Shown here: positions 36,789 to 52,661 of the stretch, piece by piece | Numbering within the stretch: the stretch's first letter is position 1 | Layout: the number at the start of each line of letters is the position of its first letter | Source of the DNA: Seiridium cupressi | Taxonomy: Eukaryota; Ascomycota; Sordariomycetes; Amphisphaeriales; Sporocadaceae | Direction: 5' to 3' | DNA: 64,000 nucleotides | NCBI GenBank assembly: GCA_036674765.1 | Contig: JARVKI010000009.1 | Location: forward strand, 558,001-622,000 | Made by a program: the position numbers and the translations under genes | The notes under the pieces: generated by a model | Seen by the model: the letters and a program-made list of their open reading frames with translations, nothing else | Databases searched by the model: none | What the model was told of the DNA's origin: nothing

Positions 36789-38372
36789 TTTAACCATTCA
36801 GATAGTTCCCCTGACTCTCTTCGCAGAGCGACTTCGCGACTTGACTCAAGGGGAAGGACAGCCGATTCGTTCAATCTCGGGGAGGCTGCCATTGGCCGGC
36901 CGACGTTGAATACTCACTCTATCTGCCGTTGACTTGTTCGGCAAGCCGCCGCGACACGCTCAAGTGCCACCAAGCCGATGGGGATCATCCTTGATCTATA
37001 GAACGGCGCCATAATGACGAACAGGAAGCTTTGATGAAGACTGTTGCGGGATGATGGGGTGAAGACATGGGCCGCCAAGCCCGTGCTTCTCAGAAACGTG
37101 GTTGCGGGCAGCGGACGTGGATATTGCCTTCATTTTATGAAATTAACGGCAGCAAGGGTTCCAAGGTCTGGCTGCTGATCCGGCCATGGAAGCGGGTAGA
37201 CGAGCACATAGGGACGAGGTAATTTAATTTTGTCTCCGCGGTCAACAACAACATTGCAACCATTACAACATTGGTGGTTAGTCAATATTTTCGCTGGCGA
37301 AGCTGCACCAGAGTTTTGCGTTTTGTCTCAGACGTCCTTAATAGGCTGTCACGTTTTTTGTGATTGGCCGTGAGCCCCTATTGATGGACAATAGTCGCAG
37401 TGTTTGCGGGCGAAGATGGCGGGCCAGTGGTAGACAAGCTCCAGGTGTCGATCTCTCCAGCAATCTAGACCCCTGCTTCGGGGGGGTTTGGAGGGGAAGA
37501 ATGAATTAGCAGGTTGATAGGCAAGCCACCATGTCGTAGCGCGGGGCCTGGCAGTCAAACCGGACACCTTAAATGCAGCCGAAGCCAAGATTGGTCTACC
37601 GTATCCAGCCCTTCTCGATACTTGCTGTTATTCCTCCGGGACGAGGGAGCAGACGCGGCGCTCAGTGCACTTCCTGGTGGAGCGAGGCTGCCGATCCTTG
37701 GCGTGTCATGGCGAGCCAGATAAGAGTGCCGGCCCTCTATCATGACAAGCGATGCGGCCTCTTGCGGTGTGCGACTGGAATACTGGGAGTCGGTGAGCAT
37801 GGAGCAGACAGACTACTGCTCTGTCGCCCACTTACAAGTTCTGGCCGCCTGGGGGTTGCCACATGTACGTCTGTAGACTACTGAGGGGCATCCACTGCAT
37901 CCACTGGCGCTCGACTGGAGGCTGGCGTGGGCGGATGCAGACGCAGGCAAAGAGTTAGTTCCTGTGCCTGGTCGTGGCAAGTATTGTGTACCTAGAGCTA
38001 GTATGCAACTATCTGAAACGAGGTGATCTCTGTGCAACCACTTGCTGTAGCGTTTACATTCGTTGCCATCACCGACCAGCCACCCTGGTCCGATGTCCCA
38101 CCCCCTCGTCCCCTATTTTTTCGACCACAGATTTCTCGAAATAATTGTTGATAGAGCTGTCCCTCCTTAACCCCCCCTCAGCCCGCTGTCTGCACATTCC
38201 CTTCTTCAGCATCCTCTAGATCCTGACCAGCACGTCTTCTCTTGTTGACTTGGATACCTCAAGAGCCGCTCCTTTCACCGTCTCTAGATCAACTCGTCTC
38301 GAGATCCCTTCCCCGTCGAGCTCTTGCACTCGACCACCCCCCACATTCAGTAGCTGCAGAAAGTGAGACACA

Positions 38373-40236
<1,864 letters not shown>

Positions 40237-41489
40237 ACGGGAATATTTGGAAAATTAGATGTAATTTGCGTTGTGTTAGACATTTCATGAAGGGCCTCCC
40301 TTTTAACCACAGGGATTTGACGAAGCTAGACAGCTGGAGTTCACCGGGGCATATAGCTCTTGATGTTTTGATGAGCGTCAAAAATGCGATATGATGATGG
40401 GACGAGCCTAATACGGCTCTGGTGCTGGGAAAGCACGCCGAGCTCTGGTCTCCCAAGGGAGACCATCTACATGATAGAATATAGACTATCTTTACCACAA
40501 ACCCGCCCGAAACTCGCTCGACGTGCCGTCTTTTGTCTTGACTCCAGACTAATGGAACACAACCTTGAAAAGATGAACATTGTGTTGCAACACACAATTT
40601 GAGAAGGTAGATACATGTAGTTGATGTTGGGGCTTGGTGGTATGGAAACCGCTATACTCCTTACTGGCTACGACGTGTGCGCTCGGACCGTGCTTCTGAC
40701 ATCATTCCCTTCAATCTATGGCTTGCATCTCGGCTTGAAGACGAGGTTTTTGGGACCGACCGCCAAGGGAGTGGGGTGGAAGGGACACGGACATGTTTTG
40801 ACGATATAGTTCCCAACTGGTTTTCGAGGCTGTGGACGTGCCATCAAGGAACAAGCAAGGCGATCTGTAAAGCATGATCCCTAATGCGTTGTATGCACTA
40901 GTTCGTCAAAGCCCCATTGGGTTACGGGCCCACGCGGGTGGCTTCATCTTCTACATAGAAGAGACTGGGCTAGCTAGCTAGCTGATGTCTCTCGAGCTGC
41001 ATATCCAACGGTTATACAGCAAACAGTAAATGACATTGTGCATCAGCCCCTAGGCGCGCTTAATGAGAAACTGCTGAAGCGGATCCCCACATTTGCGTTG
41101 TGTTTGTAGACATGGCAGAACAAAATAGAAAAGCTTAAATTGGCCATGAGAAGTTTCGGTCGTTTTCTTGGGCTCCAGTTAATGACTCTGCAAGCTTGAA
41201 TCCACTCTTTCGAGAGCACAGTTGGACCATGAGTTGGTGACGCCCTACACTAGCCCGCTTAGGCCCGCTAAGGAGGGACCCTCGACATTTGCAAGTGCTC
41301 GCAATCACCACACCCCTAACGTATACATCGGTCACGATCGTTTGCACATTGTGCTTCTGCCCGAGAGGGAATCCATACAACGATTCAGCGTGCGGTCGAA
41401 CACGCAAGCCAGACCATGTGCGGCGTGATTGCGACACCTCAGTCATAACCCGAGCCGAGTTTGCGTCGAGCTCATGAACCCGATCCGCT
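40237..41489. promoter_or_regulatory. Intergenic region upstream of the histidine kinase
   Basis: About 1.25 kb between two plus-strand genes, holding the mutase 3' end and the kinase promoter. A GCTA tandem run, itself palindromic, lies at 40969-40983. No gene was recognised. Confidence 0.5.
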
Positions 41490-44400
41490 ATGGACAGCTC
41501 CGTGGTCGTGACGGCCGATCAGCTAGATCCTCCGCCGCGCATCTTTGAGCGCCTTCGTCAGATCGCTGGCTATACCTGGGACGAGACCCAGAGGCCCTTC
41601 CATTCGACCTACGACAGCTGGTAGGACTGCCCGCACTTCTCCTCTGTGGGCCAAGAACCCATCTAACGCGTCTTCTTTGCAGGCACGTTTTCGGGACAAG
41701 ATTCGTCTCCCCTTACTCGGAATCTGGGACGCCCTCGCGCGATATCACCAGTCCGCCCGCCTTCCTGAGCAAGTTGTCGTCCGGCTCTTCACCGCATAAT
41801 GACGGCGGCGGCGAACGCTCAGCCACCTCCCCTCCGATTGTCACCCATACCGCCGCCTCCGAACCTCAGAACGTCGAGGAACAGCCCGTCGTTGCGCGCA
41901 TATCATATCACGTTCTACGAGAAGAGCGAGCATTTCATACCTGCAAAAATTTGATTGCCACGTCAGATCCCCAGGGAGAGCACAACGTGAAGCCGGTTGA
42001 TTTGATCAGGCTCACATCGCACCCAGGCGATAGGGGATCTATTATTGTGGGCATATTCGAGTTTCCCGGGCACAACTACCTCTGTCGAGTCTTGGACCTT
42101 GGCCCTGCCTTCTTTTATGCGCATAAAGTCGAGGATGGGTTCGAGCTTGACCGCCGGGACGACTATCGCTTGGACACGCCGATCAGTTTACAGCATTTTC
42201 TCGATTTTGCTATAGGTGCTACCCAGTGTCTCGAAATTCTACATCACCGCCATGGAACAGTGCATGGCGAAATCCGTGGCGATGCCTTTCATTTCAACAT
42301 CGAGACAAAACAGGTCAAGTTGGCGTCCTTTGGCTCAGGGGTCCGGTCATTCGAGAATGGACTGACGAGTTCTGGTTGGTCGACCCTTTCCAAGGAGTTG
42401 GGCGCAAAGAACAAGCTGGTCTACATATCTCCTGAGCAGACGGGACGCCTACCGGCCGAGCCAGATACGAGGACCGACATCTACTCCTTGGGCGTGCTTT
42501 TTTGGCAACTCCTCACTCAGCAGCCCGTCTTTACAGGAGCGACTCCTCTAGATATTGTCCAATGTGTGCTCGGCCGCCGTATACCCCTAGTATCCAACGT
42601 GAGGATAGACGTCCCGGAGATTCTGGGCAAAATCATTCAGAAATGTACTTCAAAAAACATACAGGATCGATACCACTCCGTTAGTGGGCTACAATACGAT
42701 CTCCAGATGGTTCAAAAGTTCCTCGTCGACGGCGATCAGATGGCTTTGAAGGCTTGGCACATAGCATCCAGAGATGTGTCGTCTTTCTTCATGCTGCCAA
42801 CGTCGATGGTAGGCCGAAGTGAAGAACGAGATGAACTTTTCCAAGTCATAGAACGAGTAGCTAGAACGCATGATATAATGACCAATACCGCCAACCGCTT
42901 CTCAGAAGCATCGGGGTTATCGGCTGATGTGCTTGATACTGCTGATGTTTCGAGTGAAGGAGCAAGCTCTGTCGAGGGAGCGAGTGGTAACCGAAGAAGT
43001 GGTTCGTTCACACAAACGCTGATACAGGACTCAAGACTATCGAGGAATAGCTTCCAGCCATCACTGAACGGAACGGACGAATTGACGATATCGGGCGAGA
43101 CCGTATCATCAGGCAACTCCGGCCCGCGGCTGACAAGACCGTGGGAGAGGAACCAGTCGGTCTCATTGGAAACCAAGAGCCTGATAGACAGCTTTGGTGA
43201 TCGTCAACCGTCGCGGCACAGCGCCATAGAGAGCACTTCCAGCCTGTCAAGACAGCTAGGTTCAGCCAGATTCCGGAGAAGAGGATATTGCGAGGTCGTA
43301 ACCATCGAAGGGGCAGGTGGGCTTGGGAAGAGTTTCCTGGTGCAGCAAGTCCTGGCCGACGCGAGACGGAGAGGCTATTGTGCCACTTCCAAGTTTGACA
43401 CAGCACGGCGATATGCATTCGGCCCCTTACTGAAGTTGTTGTCGTCGCTGATAAAGCAGGCTTGGGGCGAAGGGAACACGGAAACCCCCTTTCATTCTGC
43501 TTTGAAGGAATACCTGCGTCCGGTCTGGCCTGTGCTGCACAAAACCCTGGGGCTTCCGGAATTCCTTCTTGGCGCACCCGGTACAACGACTACAGTTGTC
43601 AGGTCGGTGTCCTCGGTCCAGAGCCCGTCCAAGGGACAGAGCGTTCGGTCTTCTCTTCGACGGCGAGGGTCATCCCCTGGCATTTCACCCAATGGCTTGT
43701 CATATCCAAGGAGCCCCCGGATCACTTCTCAGAGCTCACAGGATTTCCTCAGAGCGGGAGGCACAACGAAGACAATTCGCCTGATGAATACGTTTCTAGA
43801 CATTCTGAGGATATTTAGCTCATATCACTTCATCTGCTTCTGCCTAGATGATCTCCACTTCGCCGACTCAGAAAGCCTCGAACTCATCACGCAGATGATT
43901 GCGGCCAGGCTGAAGATGGTGGTCATAATTACATTTCGCCCAGACGAAATTCCCCGGGAGAGGGTACAGCGAATACTACAACCCGCTGACAACGAGGAGC
44001 ATCCAAAGTCGAGCGGGCCCCGGATTAGTCGGATCGTTCTCTCGCCTCTGAATGAAACAGAAATCATTCAGTTTGTAGCCTCGACCATCTGCAGACCGCC
44101 AGAAGAGGCTGCACCGCTTGCCATGGTCATCCAGTCCAAGACAGCCGGCAATCCCTTTTACATGCGAGAGATGCTCCACGCTTGTTATCGGTCACAGTGC
44201 ATCTGGTATGATCATATCGAGAGCCGCTGGTGTTACGACCTTGACAAACTATTTGAACAGTTCAAGGGGGAGCATGGATATGACGTGTTGGACAACGATT
44301 TCATTACCCGCAGGCTCGGAGAATTACCTCCAACGTCTCGATCGATACTAGCATGGGCGTCGCTGATTGGAAACTCCTTCTCATTTGATCTCATAACTCA

Positions 44401-47400
44401 GCTGCTCTCTGGAGAATTTGATTTCGTTGATGAAACCTGCCCAGATGACGAGGCATTGCTCCCCAGCAAATACTCAAAGCAAGATGCAGTGGCTGGACTC
44501 CAAGCTGCAATCACTGCATGTATCATCATCCAGGGCGATACAGATGAGAGGTTCCGATTTGCACATGACAGATACGTTCAAGCCGCCTCTTCCCTCAAAG
44601 AATGCAATGTACAGAAGCAACACTTCATCATCGCGCAGACCCTTCTGAAGTATCATGGCTCAGATGAGAGGTGGCAAGAGAACATCGCTTCGCATATTTG
44701 CGAGTCAGTTGACTTAATCAAGCGTCGGATTCCCGAGCGGAAGCAGTTCCGTAAGCATCTCATGGAGTGTGCTGCCAATGCAGTGGAGAACGGTGCCCGG
44801 CCTACTGCAGCCAAATACTATGCCGCGGCCGTCCAGCTGTTGCAACCCGAGCCTTGGGTAGACGGATACGACAGTTCTTACCAAGAAACCCTGGAGCTTT
44901 ACATGCGATCAGCAGAATGCAACGTTTTCATGAGTCACAGTCAGTCCGCACATGTATATGTCGACACTATCTTTGAGAAGGCCAGGTCCCCCGAAGACAT
45001 CGCTCCCGCGTGGCTTCTGAAGTCGCGGATCGAGGCTCAGGGTGGCGACTCCGTGTCAGCATTAGCCACGCTCAAAGAGAGTCTCATCCACCTCAAGGTG
45101 GACTTTGATGCTCAGCCAACCTTCGAGAAGTGCGATGCGGAGTTCAGGCGTTTATCGACTAGAATCATATCCATGGACCGCTCAGAAGTCATGAATCTGC
45201 CAACCATTGATCCCCAGCTAGTAGTTGTCGGTGCGATCCTAGCCGATGCCTGCAGCGCTGCTTTCTGGAGCGATTGCCTGGACTTCTTCAACCTATCACT
45301 AACAATGCTACGGATTCATCTTGAAAAGGGATCGTTTCCGCAATCAGGAATGGCTTTGTTGCACATCGCCTTCATAGCCATTGCTCGATTCAATATGATA
45401 GAGTTTGGCGCAGAGATGGGAAGCCGGTGCCTCGAACTATTTGGTCGGCTGAGGGATCCATTCTCGTCCGCTCGTGGATACATGATATACGCCAATTTCA
45501 TCAGCCATGTACAGGTCCCCCTCAACCTTGCAATTAGTCAGTTCGAGCAAGTTGTCGAATACGCTGCTGGCGCTGGTGATCGCATTTCCGTGATACTGAG
45601 CTTCGGTTTGTCTGCGCAGATGAGATTCTTCGCTAGCGAAAACTATGCCGACCTTGAAGCCATATGTCAGTACTGTTGTGAAGAGATCCCCGGGTGGACC
45701 CAGGATACCCGGGGCGGCACCTTTCTTATATCAGTTCGACAAGTAACTCGGTCGCTTCAGGGCAAGACTCGATACTGGGACCCATTGGAGGTGATGACTG
45801 ATGATCAGCACTCATCATCCGGCTACAAGTCATGGTTGAGCCAGCACACCCACAACGGCGGACGATCCCTCTTGGTATACGAAACCATGGAGATCATACC
45901 GCTCTACCTATTTGGTCACTACGAGAGGGCTTGCGAGGTTGGACAAAGATGCGTTGACACCATGCAGTTGATCTGGTCAGCAAGGAACACCCGAGCCGCC
46001 ATGGTTTTCTACGGTTTAGCGCTCGCAGGGCTCATGTTCAGGAAACTCGAGGATCCGCGCAATCAAGGTGAAGATTTGCGGAGCGAGGTTCAAGGGACGA
46101 TCCTTGTCTTGGAGGACTTCAACAAGAAAATCAAGGACTGGCAAGTTGTCTCAGACGTTAATTATCTTGCTTGGACAAAGTGGCTGGATGCGCAGATTGC
46201 CGAGCTCAAGCATGACCATGGGGTTTCCATTCAACAGTACGAAACAGCATTAGACCACGCGTCCGAGCATAGTTTCATGTTTGAAGAGGCGTTGGGCAAT
46301 TTTCTCATGGCTGGCTTCTTCATTCGACAATCAGCGAGGAGATCTGCTCGAGCAGTTCTAAAGGAGTCGGTGGGCCTTTGGCAACAACTCGGCGCCACTG
46401 GAATGGCCACCCGTATCGAAGAGGAGCACTCCCTGTTGCTCCACGGCCCGACTGCCAATACTAGAACCGTCGAGATCGGGGTGCAGACCGATTTTGCTGC
46501 AGACATAACGTATGCAGGTGCCGAAGATATGGGACAACATGTCGTTCCGCGCCCAGTCTCTGAGCTGAGAGAGACGCGAATGGCGGCATGGCGAGGTTCT
46601 ATCCCAGCACAATCAGGCGCCGGACTTCCAGCGCTCGATATGATTGATTTGCATGCTATCTTAGTGTCATCCCAGGTCATATCATCAGTCTTACAGGTGG
46701 ACGTGCTTCTAAAGACGATGTGTGACGTCGTTCTGCAGACGTGTGGTGGATCGGCAACTCAGGTCAGTCTTTTATTCCTTCTATGCCCACCCCCCTTTCC
46801 CTTTCCCCTTCCCCTTCCCCAATACTTGTGATATCTCTGCGGGGACAATCGTGTTTGAGACCAATGAGTTAATTCAAGCAATAGGCTGCGATTATTGTTC
46901 AAGACCAAGATTTAGGGGATGATTCGTATTGCATTGCTGCGAGCGGGGAGCCCGAGAAGGGTGCAGTATCTTATCCCGCCCCCGGAAAGCCGTTGGCTGG
47001 CACTTCTCTTGTGGCTGAAAATGTAATCCACTACTGTGTCAGGTTCCAAGTGAATGAGGCCGTCTTCATTCCAGACCTGATACAAGACGAACGATTTGGA
47101 AACGTGAGCGAACGTTGGTTACGGCGGAACCCTCTCAGCAAGACCGTGATCGCGATACCAATACGATATGGCTCGAAGCCGCTACTTGGCGTCTTGTATC
47201 TAGAGGGCGAGCCGGGCACGTTTACCACTAGGCATTTGACCGTTCTACAGTTGCTTGTACAACAGATCGGGATCAGCTATTCCAACGCGCTCTCTATGAG
47301 GAGCATCGAAAAAGTCTCTGCCGAAAACGAGGCAATGATCAAGATGCAAAAGGAGGCTCTCGAAGCAGCCAAAGCGGCTGAAGTCAAGGCGAAGCAAGCT

Positions 47401-49200
47401 GAAGCGAAAGCACTTCGCAATGTCAAGATTGCAGAGGAAGCGGCGAAGGCAAAGAGTGTCTTCCTAGCAAACGTGTCTCACGAATTACGAACGCCTCTCA
47501 ACGGAGTGATTGGCAATTCCGAATTGCTGAGAGATAGCAATCTGAACAGGGATCAACTCGAGATGGCTGATTCGATTCGTGTCTCGGCGGATCTCCTGCT
47601 CACAGTTATCAACGATATCCTGGACTTCTCCAAGATGGAGGCTGATAAGATGAAGCTTTACATCATTGCATTCAATCCCGAAGAGATGGTGCGCGAGGTT
47701 GTACGGGCAGTATCTTACAGTAACCGGGAGAAGGCCTCAAAGAAGAACGTCAAGATCATCCAGGATATTCACCTGCCTCCGATGCTCATTTACGGAGATC
47801 CCATCCGTCTACATCAGGTTCTAGGAAATCTTATCGGAAATAGTCTCAAGTTCACAGAGGATGGTTCCATTACCATAGGAGCTCGTATCGACTCGGAAAC
47901 CCAGGAACATGCCAATTTGACTTTCTGGGTCAGGGATACGGGCATTGGTATCCCCCAACAGCAATTGACTAAGCTTTTTAAGCCCTTCAGTCAGGCAGAC
48001 GCAAGTACTGCCCGCAAATATGGTGGCAGTGGACTAGGCCTCAGCATTTGCAAGTCGTTGATCGAAACCATGATGAAGGGGCATATCGAGCTCGAGAGTG
48101 AGCCTGGCGTTGGGACAACTGCGTGGTTCAGGGTGACTTTTGATAAAGCCAAGCCAGAGGTTTCCGCTGGCGATGTCCAACAGGTGCACATGCCACAGAT
48201 CATCGACAAGCGGCAGGCGATAAGCGAGCCGTCACGAGAAGCGTCCCCGAATCCCTACATGGACCTTACGCAGATTCCTAAGGAGCAGCTGCGCGTGTGC
48301 ATAGCTGAGGATAACCTGATCAACCAGAGAATTGCTATCCAGTATGTGCGGAAGCTGGGCTATACCAAGGTTGACGCCTATGAAAATGGTCTCAAGGCAG
48401 TAGAAGGACTGCGTGAACAGGCAAACAAGGGGACCCCATATCATATCGTCCTAATGGATGTTCAGATGCCCGTCCTGGATGGCTATGAAGCCACGAAGCT
48501 ACTACGAAAAGACGCATCAGAAGCGGTAAAGAAGGTTCTGGTTATTGCCATGACAGCATCAGCGATTCAGGGCGATAGGGAGAAGTGCTTGGCTGCCGGG
48601 ATGAACGACTACTTGGCCAAGCCGGTCAAGGCTGAGCTCCTCAAAAGGAAGCTGGAAAACTACACAATGCTCCCGGGTATGGTAGCGCCGACTCCATCGC
48701 TCAAGAGCTCGCCCGTCTCCCTGGCCTCCGGGGTAAGAACAGCAGCATCTTCAGACAGCAACGTATCATCACCGATACCACCAGCCAGTCCTTTCATTCT
48801 GGCAAACACCGGCACGGATGCCTCGCCTTCCAGTAGTGCAAATCCGGCAACCGGCCCTACGCAACCGCCGCCACCACTGATACCCGGCCGTACATCAAGC
48901 GACAACCGCTCGTCCATATCCGAAAGAGGTTCCATTGCCGAGACGGCCACCTCATTGACCCCATCGCAGAAAGAAGTCAAACGACAGCCCAAGAAGCTGA
49001 CCAAAGCGCGCAGCAGTAGCGAGAAGAGCGAGAAGACAGAAAAGCCCAAGGGCGTCCTGAGAAAGCACCGCCCCTCAAGTACGACGTCGCTAGGTGAACA
49101 GCTGGCGGCGACAAGCCAAGATAACCTATCGAATCTGTCGGACGACATAAGCCTCAACAGTTCGAACAGTCTCGGGAGCAGAGGACCTGCTTTCGGGTAG
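41490..49200 (+). CDS. Giant hybrid histidine kinase, group X (Phk/Mak type)
   Basis: Exons 41490-41620, 41683-46762 and 46885-49200 give 2508 residues. Order of parts: a kinase-like domain (about 90-350) with HGTVHGEIRGD and YISPEQTGR..TDIYSLGVLFW; an AAA/STAND-like ATPase with P-loop GAGGLGKS (587-594); a long helical region; a GAF domain (about 1690-1860) split by intron 2; a short coiled coil; HisKA with NVSHELRTPLNG (phosphorylated H1936); HATPase_c with DTGIGIP and GGSGLGLS; and a receiver domain with LMDVQMPVLDG (D2262). The kinase-like domain lacks the catalytic Asp (HGE in place of HRD) and a clear DFG, so it is a pseudokinase. This architecture defines group X hybrid kinases, such as S. 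pombe Mak2/Mak3 and A. nidulans PhkA/PhkB, which sense oxidative stress and feed the Ypd1-Ssk1/Skn7 phosphorelay. The last ~190 residues are Ser/Pro/Lys-rich. Confidence 0.95.
46763..46884 (+). other. Pyrimidine-repeat intron inside the histidine kinase gene
   Basis: 122-base intron with a GTCAGT donor and an ATAG acceptor. It contains a CCCTTTCC-type tandem run (about 46793-46820) that stays open in frame for a while. Removal joins ..GGSATQ to AAIIVQDQ within the GAF domain. It is the longer of the gene's two introns. Confidence 0.8.
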
Positions 49201-49930
49201 CACTTTGTGTGGCAAATTTACCGAATATTGAGATGACTATCTATGGTACGATATTCGAAAGTGGAAAGTGGGACGACAGGTTTATTCATGATTTCATGTA
49301 TATTCATCCATTACATTGCATTCTGCGCCAGGAGTTATAAGTCGGTCCATCAAGGGTCTAGGAAGGTCTTTGAGCTAGATTGAGTCTCCAGGTAGGGCGG
49401 CCTTGGTCATTTTTATGTTCTTTAGAGATAAGATCCTCTCTGTATCAGTGGCATTGTTTATGGGCCGGATTGGAGACAAGCATGTGACTAATGGTGTCAT
49501 TTCGCTATGGCGAGATGACAACAAACTCGGACGGGAAGCGTCCACCGTCGACGTAGACATAGAGATGGAGAACAACTATAAGAATGTGATGCGCATTACA
49601 GTTCCAAGGTGAAGAGTTACTTGCTGCCACCGTAATCTTCTCGCATCCGATAAGTACTCATCGATACCTACATGGTCACGAGCTTCAAGGCGCTCTTGAC
49701 CTCGATCTCCACCGAGCCGTGGCAATACGTCGGTGAGGCGCGGGTCTTGCATGCAAGCCGAGATGAGCCCTATCTCTCTGTCGGACAGCTTAGCCTCTGC
49801 ACTGCAACCTAGCAGGCGGCTGGAAAGCTGTTTACCAGCCAGATATGGATGTTCTGCTCGAGATGCTGCATGACAGCGTTGCAGTTACCTGTAACATGCC
49901 TCGCGTTGAGCTGGGAAGGAAGCACAGGCA

Positions 49931-49954
49931 GAAGAAGAAGAAGAAGAAGAAGAA
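49931..49954. repeat. (GAA)8 microsatellite
   Basis: Eight perfect GAA units followed by AAAC, outside any recognised gene. Confidence 0.9.
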
Positions 49955-52634
49955 AACAAGTTTGTTTCTGTCTGGTATTATTGGGAATAAGAAACGATAG
50001 ACCCGGCTTGCCGAGTATGCCTCCCGGGTGCAAAACGGTTGGGGCGGCCGTGGTGTGCAGCAGCGAGAGCTCTGACGAGGTTCCATCGACCCATATACGA
50101 CAGCGGCTTCTCGCGTCTGGCGGTTTGCTGACTGCTTACTCTGAAACGCCGCTCGCGCGACGTTGATGAATCTCTCTCTCTGCAGGGAAGGTGAGCAAAT
50201 ATACCAAGTCTGTGCGCGCGGGGCTTGAAATTAGCCGCGCTGTTGCGAGTCCATCAGCGGCAGTCGGGATACCAGAAGCAGGAGGTTCATCGCTTCTCCT
50301 CCTTGACGCCCCCGCCCGAATTCACACGTATACTCGATAGGGCGGGTAAGTCTTTGGCGACGCCCGGTTCGACACAAGCCGCCGAGGAGCTGCGAGTCAT
50401 CCAAGGCAGAGGCGCCTCGCGTGTCCAAGGGGGGGTCGTAGTTCTTGCCGGAATCATGCGCCAAACAGAGCAGGTCTGGGTGGTGAGGGTTGCAAGAGAG
50501 TCAGTCCCCCTGCGCCGATATTGGGGGGCCCCGGATCGAGAGCTGCGAGCTTGGGCCTGAGATGTCGTCTCGGGCCCGTCGGTCAGAGCCCAGGATGCAA
50601 CCTCAACACGGAACGGGCTGTTGCCCTCACGGCCCCTTCGGCCGTAGAGCTGGATCGAGGCTGCTTAGCACGGGGCTTATGGCGGCTATCGAGAAATCCT
50701 GGTGGGCGATCAAAGACTCCGACCGTAAAGAGGACAAAAAGTCCGACTCCACAAATATGACGGATTTGAAATACGTGAAATGTCGCTTGGTCCTGAGTTT
50801 CCTAAAAGGGGGGGTTTGATATGCCGCGTTCAGTAATAATCAGCCGTCCCGGCTCCTTTTGACGCTCTGCTATAGAAGCGGCCACGCTATAGGCTATATA
50901 GCCACTGTTTAGCGCCGCGACGTTGCAACCCCACGCGTTCATCTGAGATGAGAAAGGGCCTTTCCCAGATTGACTCTCTTCTGAAACATTCCACGTGGAT
51001 TCCGGGAGCATGTTTACCCCTCCCCTCCTCTCGAGCCCCCGCCGTCGCCCTCCTCTTTCTGTATGGATCGTCCAAGCGACTTGAGCACCCATTAGCGCCT
51101 AGCTATACCACAACACAACCACATATACACACCCCGGTCTCGTCCTGCGCGCAACACGATTGGTCCCATCATATTTCACCCGTCGCTTCCCTAGTGTAGG
51201 CGCTTGAGCAGAGAAGCTGTTTCGAATCAAAAGAGATCATCCCCCCGGCCTTTGCCCTTTACGGCTGAAAGTTCCGTACATGTTCTGCAGCCCAATTTTT
51301 TAGCTTCCCTATAGGATGCGGCAGCAGCAGCAGCAGAATTACACCGCATGCACGCCTCTTCAGCCCGGTGCTGACGCGCAGTAAACAAACAGACAAGTCT
51401 TCCGCCTGAGTCTTGTCTCACTTTTCTTCCGTGTGTCCCACTTTTTGGGCGCCCCCAAAGCCTCCACGACCGGATATCCGGGCCATGCTCTCTCACCGAG
51501 GGGTGCTTCCAGAAGGAAAGAAATCTGAAAGATGCCTAACACTTTTTTTTTTTAATTCTTTTTTGTGCACCATAGCACGTGCGATGTTGTTGCTGCCCTT
51601 CGTTCTATGAGAAGCCAATCTGTATGTACAGGAATCCGGGCAGCGAAGACGTGACGGAATCCCAAGGGCTTACCTGTTCGGGTAATAAGAATTGGGCTCG
51701 CACGAGAAACACGGAGCAACAAAAACAGACCAGGGTAGACCCCCCCCTGGTTCCGACAAACTCCTCCCTGTCAAAGCACACCGCAGCCCTATATTAAGCA
51801 ACGTCATCCATCCGATGCAATGTCCTTACCGCATGGCGGGCGGACCTAGCACGCAGTAAGACGCCCCCCTACCAAGTCCTCGCTTCCACTTCCAGTGCCA
51901 CAAGCGGCTGGAGAGGCAGCAATTGTCTGACCAGGACTAGCGCCGTTGACGGCTGTGTAAGTGCCAGTAACACAACAACAACAAGCAGTCAGGACTTTCG
52001 ATGCGCTCGCTGCTCTGTCCCAACCAGCGGCCCTAAGAAAACAAGTCAATAACTCTCTGCTCTAGTCCTTGCGACTCTGTCTTTGCTGCATGGGATTAGC
52101 AGTAGACCATATCAGCATAACAGAGTGTCGCACCAGCCACGTAGATTAATTCAAAGCGAAACAACAAGCGAGATGAATACAACTCAATTTGAGCCTGCGA
52201 TTACCATCATCTCTAGGACCAACAGTTCGCTTCTGATGACCCCCAAGCTTCTGATTCCCAAAGCTCTAGGCAAATGCATTCCCGCCTTCCCCAAGCAGGG
52301 TATCGTTCTCATTGTACAAGTCTCCGCCTTCCGCCGTAAAAGATTCACCCATGCCCAAAGAACTCCTTTGCCCGCCCTGTTCTGACCGTTCTGGCTGTTT
52401 CCCCAGCCCAGGATGCTTTTGGCCCATTTGCTGTAGAGCCCCAAAAAGATATGCAAGAAACTAATTTATACAAAGTTAGATACAGAAGGTGAAGTGGATC
52501 AATGTAGAAAAAGTGGCCCATCTCGAGCGTGGATCCCCAGCCGTGGAAATTTGGTCTATAGAAAGAATTGAAGCAGGCGCTGCCGACCTGAAATAAATAA
52601 AAAAAGACAGCTGCTGCGTATGATGTCTGTCTGC

Positions 52635-52661
52635 AAAAAAAAAAAAAAAAAAAAAAAAAAA
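52635..52661. repeat. A27 homopolymer
   Basis: 27 consecutive A on the plus strand, about 100 bases past the stop of the minus-strand gene at 52758. In that gene's transcript it would be a U27 tract in the 3' UTR. Length may vary between isolates and be unreliable in assembly. Confidence 0.9.

Larger units (their letters stand above)
33904..38372. promoter_or_regulatory. Divergent intergenic region between ugtA and ugmA
   Basis: About 4.5 kb between the transporter and mutase start codons. No open frame has a recognisable domain. It includes two hairpins (36206-36239 and 36771-36788) and a pyrimidine-rich promoter tract just before the mutase (about 38090-38340). It could hold non-coding transcripts. 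Confidence 0.5.

Noticed and set aside
49809..50086. Leucine/phenylalanine-rich minus-strand frames
   Set aside because: Their repeats are simply the translation of the (GAA)8 microsatellite.
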